Below, piece by piece: positions 8,825 through 15,533 of a stretch of DNA of 47,082 bases (its first letter is position 1; every line of letters begins with the position of its first letter). Under the pieces are notes generated by a model that searched no databases, was not told the origin of the DNA, and saw only the letters and a program-made list of their open reading frames with translations. The DNA lies in contig PHEF01000034.1 of assembly GCA_002842875.1 (NCBI GenBank), positions 1-47,082 of the forward strand, read 5' to 3'. The position numbers and the translations under genes were made by a program. The stretch comes from Alphaproteobacteria bacterium HGW-Alphaproteobacteria-3. Lineage in GTDB: Bacteria; Pseudomonadota; Alphaproteobacteria; Parvibaculales; Parvibaculaceae.

Positions 8825-10658
8825 TTTTTAGGTTCTTGATAAACTGAAGTGATCCTTGGAACTTATACAGAAGGCGAGCATCGCCCCTTGCGTTTCTAAA
8901 TATTTGAAAATGGTGTACCGCTTTCGGAAACTTTTTGAGCTGGTTGGTCCCCATGAATCCTTTGACACGATCGATATGGACTTGGTCTGCGTCTTTGTAG
9001 TTCGCGATAGATTGAGACGCATGAAGTGCAATTGAATCGGTGCCCGTCGGTGCGATGCGACTAACATAGTCGAGGAGGTACTCCGGCACGGCAGCCTCTC
9101 CAACAAGTTTCTGAATTTCTTTGAGCTTATCCAATGGCCGCATTTTTTTATCGTCTGCGATTTGATCTAGGAAGGGATCAAATTTAAATAGCGCAAATAG
9201 CATCTCTCCTTTGTCGAACTGAACGCGGGCTCTCTCGATACTTGTGCCAGACGCAACTGAGATGCGTTTGTCGGCAATCCAAATGGGCGATCCGCGACCT
9301 TGAACGATGGAAGCTAGAGCCAGTTTGTGGAAGACGAAGCAACGGTGCCAATCGGTATAGAGGGATTGAGGAATCGTGAGTTCGAAATGTTCTAGGTATC
9401 TTCCTCTGCTCCCAAACATTCGAGCTCGCTGAATATAAGTGTCTTGCTGCAGTTTGGTTTTGGTGCTTCGAGTGAAGAACATGGAAAGAAGATTCTGGAA
9501 AGTGACTCCGCGTGAGACGATGTTCCCCCCGATTACGATTGTGTAGAGGGCGGCGGGGTTGGTTGCGGCTGTGAAATCGGTTCCTTTGTCGCGATCACTG
9601 TTCATAACTATTATTGTAAATCGCGAGACATTTGTGACGATATACGAAAGTATCTTCTGCGCGTCTGCTACGGGAAAAAGGTTTTCAGCCTGATCGTACA
9701 TCTGTCTGAGATAAGATGCGAAATTGCGCGAGTTTTCGTCGATAAGGTCCTGAAATATTTTTTCGATTGTTTTTCTGTCTGTCGAATGGTCTTCCCGCTT
9801 TCCGCTTGTGTGGATAAGCATCGAATAATTTTCTTCAGCGCTATTTTCAAATAAGTTGATGTAGGCAACTGTTATCAAGAATCGAAAAACAGATTCACGG
9901 ATGAAGCGGGGTTCGTCTTGAGTGTCTGAGAGAAGGTTTAGGCGATATGCCAGTTTTTTCTCAAGGGGGAAGAAATCTTCTTGCCCTGTATAGTTTTGAT
10001 GTGCGGGGAACCTTACCCATTTCTCATTATCGTTATCGAAGGTGTTATTTAGGTCCAATCGTGCCGGAGTAGCTGTTACGCCGATATAAATTCCGTCATC
10101 GGAAATAAGCTGGCCGATGAGATTGTTAATTCTTGTTACCTCGCCGCGATTTATTTTCGAATTTGGAGACGCGTAGTCTGCCTCGTCGTCAATAATTACT
10201 TTCCTTCTAATCCGATGCGTTTTTTCCAGGAGCTTGTCGAGATCTTTGGCATTTTTCTTTGCGAAAATTACATGCTTCCCACCCTTAAGAGAGATATCTG
10301 GATCAAGAATTTCAGAGAAATTTCGTGCAGCAGGGGCAAGACGAGAACGCTTGAAGCGGTCAAGATTCTGCTCCAGAAGCTGCACGCTATCGTTGAGTAG
10401 ATGAATGATTAGATCATGGGAGAGATCAAGCAAGCGAGCGGTAAGACATATCATCATTTCGGTCTTGCCACTTTGCGGCTCTCCGAAGATGACAAAAGAA
10501 CTTGATGCATTTTCCGATATGTTAGCGATAGCTCCAGCTACGGCCTGCTCAATGCACGACACATCAATGCCCGATTCACGTAACCGCGTGAGTTGTGCGT
10601 TGTAGCGACTCTCTGACCCTCTGAGCGCCTTTAGTGTATCTAAATCAAACTTGGACAT
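8814..10658 (-). CDS. Z1-domain helicase-like ATPase (putative restriction or defence protein)
   Basis: A 614-residue P-loop protein. It has Walker A GEPQSGKT (59-66), a DEAD-type Walker B IIDDEAD (155-161), GVTATPAR as motif III (193-200), and a second half with IGGNIVSRGVTF (376-387) and DTYIQRARMFGSRGRY (406-421), which matches the Z1 signature with its arginine-rich motif VI. Z1 proteins are known from restriction-like islands together with DNA methylases, usually with a GHKL ATPase and a PD-(D/E)xK protein; neither of those is here. The start at 10658 was chosen over an upstream in-frame codon at 10715 because AAAGGA lies eight bases before it. First gene of the leftward set. Strongly A+T-rich and unlike the host. 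Confidence 0.88.
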   Translation of the reverse strand: MSKFDLDTLKALRGSESRYNAQLTRLRESGIDVSCIEQAVAGAIANISENASSSFVIFGEPQSGKTEMMICLTARLLDLSHDLIIHLLNDSVQLLEQNLDRFKRSRLAPAARNFSEILDPDISLKGGKHVIFAKKNAKDLDKLLEKTHRIRRKVIIDDEADYASPNSKINRGEVTRINNLIGQLISDDGIYIGVTATPARLDLNNTFDNDNEKWVRFPAHQNYTGQEDFFPLEKKLAYRLNLLSDTQDEPRFIRESVFRFLITVAYINLFENSAEENYSMLIHTSGKREDHSTDRKTIEKIFQDLIDENSRNFASYLRQMYDQAENLFPVADAQKILSYIVTNVSRFTIIVMNSDRDKGTDFTAATNPAALYTIVIGGNIVSRGVTFQNLLSMFFTRSTKTKLQQDTYIQRARMFGSRGRYLEHFELTIPQSLYTDWHRCFVFHKLALASIVQGRGSPIWIADKRISVASGTSIERARVQFDKGEMLFALFKFDPFLDQIADDKKMRPLDKLKEIQKLVGEAAVPEYLLDYVSRIAPTGTDSIALHASQSIANYKDADQVHIDRVKGFMGTNQLKKFPKAVHHFQIFRNARGDARLLYKFQGSLQFIKNLKNGR

Positions 10659-10710
10659 TGCATATCCTTTGTTCAAATACAGGCTCTGTTGGCAACGTAT
10701 AATACCATTC
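10659..10710 (-). promoter_or_regulatory. Candidate extended -10 promoter and ribosome site of the Z1 operon
   Basis: On the minus strand TGG-TATTAT (TATTAT at 10699-10704) matches an extended -10 element, about 40 bases before the Z1 ATG. No good -35 box sits at the usual distance. AAAGGA lies at about 10665-10670. The surrounding 130 bases are the only sizeable non-coding stretch of the unit. Confidence 0.35.
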
Positions 10711-10793
10711 AACATTATGGCGTTTTTTACAATATCCTAACCTTGTAGATATCCTTCCCTACGCTGAGCGAATTTTGGTCCTGGGTGATAGCA

Positions 10794-10838
10794 GCGAGCG
10801 CTACCGCGAGATGGGGCTCGATTTTCCGAAAGAGTGAG
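10794..10838 (+). repeat. era 3'-end direct repeat, copy 2
   Basis: Exact 45-base copy of 6985-7029, including the era stop codon, but here not attached to an era gene. The stop codon of the leftward MFS gene begins only six bases beyond it. The lack of any mismatch suggests that the unit between copies 1 and 2 is the younger insertion. Confidence 0.92.
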
Positions 10839-10844
10839 ACGCTC

Positions 10845-12080
10845 CTAGCGGGTGCGTGCGAGAACGAAGGTTCCCGCCGCCATGAGCAAGGCGGCGGCAG
10901 CGAATGCCGCTTGCGGCGCGAGAGCTGTCCATATCAGCCCCACCATCGAACTCGATATGAACTTGGCGGCGCCATTGACGGTACCGAGCGCACCATAGCC
11001 GGTGCCGAGCATTCGCTCGGGCACCATTCCGGCGGTGACCGTTGCTTCCAAGGCTTCCTGCACGGCGACGTAGAGGCCGGCGGCGGCAAAAACGATGCAG
11101 AGAAGAACGAGACTGTCCGAGCCGTGCCAGAAGGCGAATGCCGTCAGCAGCGCCGTGACGGCGCCGAGGGCATAGCCCGCGACAAGGACGGGCGTGGCGC
11201 CAATGCGATCCGCGAGGACGCCGACGGGATAGGACAGGCCGACCTGCACGATGTTTCGCCCGACATAGAGAAGCCCCGCGACCTGCGCCGCCTGCAAGAC
11301 GCCCATCGACGGGGTGAGCAGTTGCGTCGCGGCGAGGATGAGCAGGGAGTGCGAAAAATCGCCCATGCCGAAAACACCCACAGCCGCGAGATATTTCCTG
11401 AACCGGGCAGGCAGGCTCTTGATGGTCGTGAAAAGCCGCATGGCGGGGTTGGGCGAGTGTTCGGGATCGCGCACGAGGGTGAGGAAAGCGAGAACCGCCA
11501 GCAGACCGGGAACGAGCGTCAGCCAGAAGACCATGCGGAACGGACCGGCGTCGTCGTCCCACGGCAAGGTCTGCGCCCATCCAAGCAAGGCGACGCCGAG
11601 CAGCGGACCGGCGATGGCGCCCAGCGTGTCCATTGCGCGGTGAAAGCCGAAGGCACGGCCGCGTGTATGCGGTGAAACCGCCTGCACGATGATGGCATCG
11701 CGGAGGGGACCGCGAAGGCCTTTGCCGAACCAGGAAACGAGACGCCCGAGCAGGATCAACTGCCACCCAAGGGCAATGGCGATGAGCAATTGGCCGACAG
11801 GTGTGAGCGCATAGCCGAGCGCGACCAGCATCTTGCGATGTCCGAACTTGTCGGCGAAATAGCCTGCCGCCATCTTCGTGAAGCTCGCAATGGCGTCGGC
11901 TGTGCCTTCGATGAGGCCGAGCAGGGCAGCGGGGATTCCGAGGACGGCCAGAAAGCCCGGCAGGATCACGGTGGTGGTTTCGTAGCAGAAGTCGCCAAGG
12001 GCGCTTGTCAGCCCCGCTCCAAGGACCGTCCGGTTGAGCCAGCCATTCGTTCCGGTGCTTTTGTCTTCAGGTATTTCCAT
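10845..12080 (-). CDS. Major facilitator superfamily transporter
   Basis: A 411-residue polytopic membrane protein with about 12 hydrophobic segments. The loop between segments 2 and 3 is GYFADKFGHRKML, the MFS signature (about residues 74-86), and a conserved RGPLRDAII stretch lies near 123-131. The family includes drug and small-molecule efflux proteins; the substrate cannot be told from sequence. The N-terminus is polar and cytoplasmic. The gene stands alone between two copies of the era 3' end and reads toward era. A 48-codon frame overlaps its start by 14 bases. Composition resembles the host, so the donor was probably a related bacterium. Confidence 0.85.
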   Translation of the reverse strand: MEIPEDKSTGTNGWLNRTVLGAGLTSALGDFCYETTTVILPGFLAVLGIPAALLGLIEGTADAIASFTKMAAGYFADKFGHRKMLVALGYALTPVGQLLIAIALGWQLILLGRLVSWFGKGLRGPLRDAIIVQAVSPHTRGRAFGFHRAMDTLGAIAGPLLGVALLGWAQTLPWDDDAGPFRMVFWLTLVPGLLAVLAFLTLVRDPEHSPNPAMRLFTTIKSLPARFRKYLAAVGVFGMGDFSHSLLILAATQLLTPSMGVLQAAQVAGLLYVGRNIVQVGLSYPVGVLADRIGATPVLVAGYALGAVTALLTAFAFWHGSDSLVLLCIVFAAAGLYVAVQEALEATVTAGMVPERMLGTGYGALGTVNGAAKFISSSMVGLIWTALAPQAAFAAAALLMAAGTFVLARTR

Positions 12081-12213
12081 GCTCGTGGAACCATGCTGCT
12101 ACGGTGCCGGAGAGGAGCTTCGCGAACCAGCGGTCGAGACGCTGGCCGGGGTTGCTTGCGCTGTAGGCGGCACGCCATTGCCGCATGAAATTCGCGCCCG
12201 ACAAGCGGCTCAT
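12067..12213 (-). CDS. Possible 48-residue small protein overlapping the MFS start
   Basis: An ATG at 12213 preceded by GGAACCGGAT opens a 48-residue frame that ends in a TGA inside the first codons of the MFS gene. The peptide is basic and amphipathic (FMRQWRAAYSASNPGQRL, then WFAKLLSGTVAAWFHEHG), with no signal peptide. The 14-base overlap would couple it to the transporter. A chance frame is possible in this G+C-rich DNA. Confidence 0.35.
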   Translation of the reverse strand: MSRLSGANFMRQWRAAYSASNPGQRLDRWFAKLLSGTVAAWFHEHGNT

Positions 12214-12361
12214 GATATCCGGTTCCGCCGATGGACAATCCGGCAAGGCAGGTGGAGGGAGCGCCGTTCTTCCGCCCGCGCAACGGACGGTACACGATTA
12301 TACCGGCGAGGCCGACCTGGAAATTGACGAAATCGATGAAGGCAGGAGGGCGGGCCAAATT
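12214..12361. other. Non-coding stretch upstream of the MFS unit
   Basis: About 150 bases between the possible small gene and era-end copy 3. It probably holds the promoter of the MFS transcript. I see no clear -35/-10 pair, terminator or recombinase remnant. Confidence 0.4.
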
Positions 12362-12395
12362 GCGAGATGGGGCTCTATTTTCCGAAAGAGTGAGA
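12362..12395 (+). repeat. era 3'-end direct repeat, copy 3 (degenerate)
   Basis: Matches copy 1 from GCGAGATGG to the GAG after the stop (12362-12394 against 6997-7029) with one substitution (T for G at 12376). It shares one more base (A) with copy 2. It covers the 3' end of the leftward methyltransferase gene, which takes its last codons and TAG stop from the antisense strand of this repeat. Confidence 0.85.
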
Positions 12396-13058
12396 TGCCT
12401 TCCGCATGAGGCAGACATTCGGCGCCGGAAAATGGCAGGACCAACCGCGCCGGGACGCGATCGTCTGGAAAGTTTCCTCCCGGTAGAAGACGACGTGCGT
12501 CGGATCCTTGCGGTAGTGCCAATTGGCGAAGCGGGCGTCGCCGGTCTGGAAGCTTGTCATGATGCCGAGCCAGCCGCCGGGCCGCAGGAGATCGTGCAGG
12601 CGATCGAATTCCTTCGCCGGATGGTGGAAATGTTCGGCCACCTCCGTGCAGGCAATGAAATCGTAGCTACGGGAAAGAGCTTCTTCGCCGGGAAAGAAGA
12701 ACGGATCGTAGAGCGTCATGTCGTGGCCGCGTTCGCGCATCATTTCGGCAAGGGCGGGGCCGGGGCCGCAACCGTAGTCGAGCCCTTGCGAGGGTTCCGG
12801 CAGGCAAGCCGCGAGCGGCTCGACAAGTTTCGCAAGGAAATTCCGGTAACGCGGATCGTCCGGATCGTTCTCGTGCAGCGCGTATTGGCGGCGTTCCTCT
12901 TCGGGCGCCGGATGCTGGGCAGGATCGAGAAAGCGCGCCTCGCAGACGCCGCACTTCCAGTAGTGCTGCGCGCCGATTTTCATGAATGGATCAGGCGACG
13001 GCATGAGGCAGACGGGGCACAGCGCAACGGCGCCCGCTATTTCATGCGCTTCATTCAT
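12375..13058 (-). CDS. Zinc-ribbon class I SAM-dependent methyltransferase
   Basis: A 227-residue protein. It has an N-terminal CPVC...CGVC zinc ribbon (about residues 14-40) and a Rossmann methyltransferase domain with LDYGCGPGPAL (about 91-101), the acidic end of strand 2 in LYDPFFF, and CTEVAEHFHHP as post-I motif. The domain pair is common in methyltransferases of sugar, lipid or surface-polymer pathways; the substrate is unknown. The ATG at 13058 overlaps the preceding gene by eight bases. The final codons (SHSFGK and stop) come from era-end copy 3 read backwards, so the native C-terminus may have been replaced. Confidence 0.8.
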   Translation of the reverse strand: MNEAHEIAGAVALCPVCLMPSPDPFMKIGAQHYWKCGVCEARFLDPAQHPAPEEERRQYALHENDPDDPRYRNFLAKLVEPLAACLPEPSQGLDYGCGPGPALAEMMRERGHDMTLYDPFFFPGEEALSRSYDFIACTEVAEHFHHPAKEFDRLHDLLRPGGWLGIMTSFQTGDARFANWHYRKDPTHVVFYREETFQTIASRRGWSCHFPAPNVCLMRKASHSFGK

Positions 13059-13779
13059 CCGATGCCGTTTGTGCAACGTAGACAGTCTGAGTGGCCTCCC
13101 GGTTGTCCTGCAGCGGATTGGGGAAGGTGACGGGCTCGGCGCGCGCCTTTTCGAAAACGGAAGAGAGCAGGGAAACGAAAGCGCCGTCCGGCCTGTCGTT
13201 CGACCACAAACCGAACACGCCGCCGGGGCGCAGCACGGCCGCGATTTTTCTCAGCCCCTCTTCGCTGTAGAAAGTTCCGTTTTCTTCCGCGAGCCAGAAA
13301 TCCGGCGCGTGGTCTATGTCCACCAATACCGCGTCGTAACGGCGGCCATTGTGCTCGGCGACAAAACCCTTTGCCGTGGCGGCCAGGGCGAAGAAATCGC
13401 CGCGCACGAAACGGCAGCGGGGATCTCCGGTGAGTTCCGGGCCGAGCGGCAGAAGGCCCTGTTCGTGCCATTCGGCGACCGCGTCCATGAGCTCGACGAC
13501 GACAAGCGAGTCGACGTTGGCGTTTTCCAGGACGGCACGGGCCGTGTAGCCGAGACCGAGCCCGCCGACAACGACATCGAAGCCGCTGCCGTCAAGGTCC
13601 GCGAGCGCCAGGCGGGCGAGCGCTTCCTCGGACGCGGTGAAGAGGCTCGACATCAGATATTCATCGCCGAGCTTTATCTCGAGGATGTCCCTGCCGGCCT
13701 TGGGCTCATGGCGGCGGCGAAGCGACAACGCGCCGAGCGGCGTGGGCCTGTAGTCCAGTTCTTCGAATTGAGTGCTCAT
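13051..13779 (-). CDS. Spermidine-synthase-like SAM-binding protein
   Basis: A 242-residue protein of the polyamine aminopropyltransferase fold. It shows VVVGGLGLGYTARAVL (nucleotide-binding loop, about residues 66-81), VVVELMDAVAEWHEQG (acidic strand 2) and DAVLVDIDHAPDFW (about 151-164), where spermidine synthases have their catalytic Asp. The N-terminus is short, so it may be a methyltransferase-like paralogue and not a true polyamine enzyme. The start at 13779 follows GGAGAA. It is coupled to the zinc-ribbon methyltransferase by an eight-base overlap, so the pair likely acts together. Confidence 0.75.
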   Translation of the reverse strand: MSTQFEELDYRPTPLGALSLRRRHEPKAGRDILEIKLGDEYLMSSLFTASEEALARLALADLDGSGFDVVVGGLGLGYTARAVLENANVDSLVVVELMDAVAEWHEQGLLPLGPELTGDPRCRFVRGDFFALAATAKGFVAEHNGRRYDAVLVDIDHAPDFWLAEENGTFYSEEGLRKIAAVLRPGGVFGLWSNDRPDGAFVSLLSSVFEKARAEPVTFPNPLQDNREATQTVYVAQTASDE

Positions 13780-14098
13780 CGCTTCTCCAAATGCGAAGCA
13801 AAAGGCTGCGTCCGCAAAACCAACTTTGTGCGGGGAACGCCGGATTGACCGGCACCGGGCTGCATGCATTTGCGGGAGCCGGTGGCCGGGACGCAGGCGA
13901 CACGCCTGCATTGTCCGATGTCACCGAGCCTGTCGCTTCGGATGTGCCCCGATATGCGGGGGAAAATGCGGAGCGCTAAACAAGGGCTCCATCAAGTCGA
14001 GGCGAAGAGTAGACGACGCAGCAGCGCCTGTGTAGCAAAAAATTCCACTGGACCTGACCATTCCAAAAGAGGAATTTTGCCGGGAACCGGGAGCCAGC
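13780..14098. other. Intergenic region with a perfect hairpin, between divergent genes
   Basis: This 319-base gap must hold promoters for both the leftward spermidine-synthase-like gene and the rightward dksA-like gene. GCAGGCG (13893-13899) and CGCCTGC (13903-13909) form a perfect seven-pair hairpin with an ACA loop and no T-tract. AAAATTCC (14039-14046) and GGAATTTT (14071-14078) form a looser dyad just before the dksA-like ribosome site. No gene was seen. Confidence 0.5.
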
Positions 14099-14446
14099 AT
14101 GAGCGAGAACGAGAAGGCGGCGGCGTTCAAGCCGCTGCTTGAAAAGGAGCTTGAGGAGTTGCGTGCGCTCTCGGCAACGGGCGCTGCCTCGCGGGCGCCG
14201 GTGACGCTCGACCAGCAGAGCGTGGGGCGGCTGTCGCGGATGGACGCGATGCAGGCGCAGGCCATGGCGCAGGCGACGGAGCGGCGGCGGCTCACGCGCA
14301 TCCAGCAGGTGGAAGCGGCGCTGAAGCGCATCGGGGATGGCGAATTCGGATATTGTCTTGCGTGCGGCGAGGAGATCGAGGGGCGGCGGCTCGGCAGCGA
14401 TCCGGCGGCGCCGCTCTGCATCGCCTGTTCGCGGGGAGAGAACTAG
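14099..14446 (+). CDS. TraR/DksA-family zinc-finger protein
   Basis: A 115-residue DksA-like protein. The N-terminal half is charged and helical and would enter the RNA polymerase secondary channel. The C-terminal half carries a four-cysteine zinc finger, CLACGEEI...CIAC (about residues 86-111). Proteins this short are relatives of DksA rather than DksA itself, and whether this one responds to ppGpp is unknown. A GGGAG ribosome site supports the start. The gene lies between the disrupted era region and recO and seems to be its own transcription unit. Confidence 0.85.
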   Translation: MSENEKAAAFKPLLEKELEELRALSATGAASRAPVTLDQQSVGRLSRMDAMQAQAMAQATERRRLTRIQQVEAALKRIGDGEFGYCLACGEEIEGRRLGSDPAAPLCIACSRGEN

Positions 14447-14470
14447 AACAATCGACTGCCCCTCACCCTT

Positions 14471-14516
14471 CCGCCGCCTTCGGCGGCTCCCTCCCTCTCC
14501 CCGGAGGGGAGAGGGG
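14471..14516. repeat. Double-hairpin intergenic repeat (REP-like)
   Basis: Two perfect hairpins stand side by side: CCGCCG-CCTT-CGGCGG (14471-14486) and CCCTCTCCCC-GGA-GGGGAGAGGG (14493-14515). Such C-rich/G-rich paired hairpins are typical dispersed repeats of G+C-rich proteobacteria. The one at 21659-21678 has a similar core. Confidence 0.65.
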
Positions 14517-14554
14517 TATAGCGGCACGATAGAAACGAAAGACTACGGCCTCAC

Positions 14555-15283
14555 ATGGACTGGCGTGACGAGGGATTCGTGCTGTCGGCACGCGCGCATG
14601 GCGAGACGAGCGCGATCCTCGAACTGTTCACGCGGGAGCAGGGGCGCACGCTCGGTCTCGTGCATGGCGGCGCGGGGCAGCGGATGCGGAGCGTGCTGCA
14701 GCCGGGCAACAAGCTCTCGGCGCATTGGCGGGCGCGGCTTTCGGAACATCTCGGCACCTATCAGGTGGAACTGGTGAGGCCGCTTGCAGGCCTTCTCATG
14801 GACGATCCGCTGGCGCTGCTGGGCTTGAGCGCAGCGAGCGCCATTTGCGGCATCGTGCCGGAGCGGGAGGCCCATCCCGCGCTTTACGATGGCTATGAAG
14901 TGCTGCTCGAAACCATGCAGGACGAACATGTGTGGCCGGCGATCTTCGTGCGCTTCGAGCTGGGGCTGCTGCAGGAACTCGGCTTCGGGCTCGATCTCAC
15001 GCGCTGCGCGGCGACGGGCACACATGACGATCTCGTCTATGTGTCGCCAAAGAGCGGAAGCGCGGTGAGCCGGGCGGCGGGCGAGCCCTACAAGGAGAGG
15101 CTGTTCCGGCTGCCGGCGTTTCTCATCGGCGCGCAGGCGGGCGAGGCGAGCCCTGCCGATGTGGCCGAGGGGCTCAGGCTGACGGGGCATTTTCTGGAGC
15201 GGCATCTCTTCGCGGCGCATGAGCGGCATCTGCCGGACGCACGGATAAGGCTGATGGAGAAGATGGCCGCAAGGGCGGGGTGA
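14555..15283 (+). CDS. recO: DNA repair protein RecO
   Basis: Loads RecA on SSB-coated single-stranded DNA in the RecFOR pathway. The 242-residue product starts with the family N-terminus (MDWRDEGFVLSARAHGETS) forming an OB fold, followed by the helical C-terminal domain (FELGLLQELGFGLDLTRC near residues 137-155). The length is normal. In relatives recO usually follows era directly; here about 7.5 kb of inserted and rearranged DNA separates them. Confidence 0.93.
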   Translation: MDWRDEGFVLSARAHGETSAILELFTREQGRTLGLVHGGAGQRMRSVLQPGNKLSAHWRARLSEHLGTYQVELVRPLAGLLMDDPLALLGLSAASAICGIVPEREAHPALYDGYEVLLETMQDEHVWPAIFVRFELGLLQELGFGLDLTRCAATGTHDDLVYVSPKSGSAVSRAAGEPYKERLFRLPAFLIGAQAGEASPADVAEGLRLTGHFLERHLFAAHERHLPDARIRLMEKMAARAG

Positions 15284-15372
15284 GGGGCGAATCGCTGGTA
15301 TATTGGACCAACGATGGGGAGGGTCACGCAGAGAAGGCAGAGGCAGCGTTCTTCCCGATACCCAAAACAGGA

Positions 15373-15460
15373 TGTCATCCCGGCACTTGTTGCCGGGATC
15401 CATTGACGCTTCTACAAGCGGCAATGCGAGTGGGTCCCGGGGACGAGCCCCGGGATGACA
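15373..15460. repeat. 88-bp palindromic repeat with terminal inverted repeats
   Basis: The element begins TGTCATCCCGG and ends CCGGGATGACA, an 11-base perfect terminal inverted repeat. Inside are two hairpins, CCCGGCA-CTTGT-TGCCGGG (15379-15397) and TCCCGGGG-ACGAG-CCCCGGGA (15435-15455). This matches a dispersed intergenic repeat type common in alphaproteobacteria. It lies in the 250-base gap between recO and parC, which shows no gene. Confidence 0.75.
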
Positions 15461-15533
15461 CTGAAGGGAGAGGTGAGCCCGTGCCCAATGGCTCCCCCAC
15501 AATGACGAGATAGAGAACCAAGAGTAGTCAGCC

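Larger units (their letters stand above)
7030..10838. mobile_element. Integrase-less insertion unit 1 in era: Z1/147-aa/methyltransferase cassette
   Basis: The segment lies between two identical copies of the era 3' end (period 3809 bases). Base composition falls sharply: hand counts of three 60-base lines (9661, 9781, 10021) give 48, 47 and 43% G+C, against 62% in a parC line (16381). All genes are leftward and fill the unit almost completely. No integrase, transposase or relaxase was found, so the unit resembles a cis-mobilizable or cassette-like element moved by a recombinase supplied elsewhere. The exact border within the repeat cannot be set from one sequence. Confidence 0.75.
10839..12395. 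mobile_element. Insertion unit 2 in era: MFS transporter cassette
   Basis: The segment between era-end copies 2 and 3 (period about 1556 bases) holds one leftward transporter gene and a possible small upstream reading frame. G+C looks like the host. The distal repeat has shrunk to 34 bases with one mismatch, which suggests an older event than unit 1. No recombinase gene is present. Confidence 0.55.

Noticed and set aside
10659..10793. A promoter with a full -35/-10 pair for the Z1 operon
   Set aside because: TTGTAA is 22 bases from TATTAT, too far for normal spacing; only the extended -10 was kept as a candidate.
7030..12395. An integrase or transposase remnant in the era insertions
   Set aside because: All sizeable frames in both units were read on both strands; none shows tyrosine, serine or DDE recombinase motifs.
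12008..12418. A 136-codon minus-strand frame across the MFS start and era-end copy 3
   Set aside because: It overlaps the MFS start and the zinc-ribbon methyltransferase end in another frame and shows no domain.
13906..14527. Minus-strand frames across the DksA-like gene
   Set aside because: Antisense to the four-cysteine zinc-finger gene, which has a good ribosome site and a normal family length.
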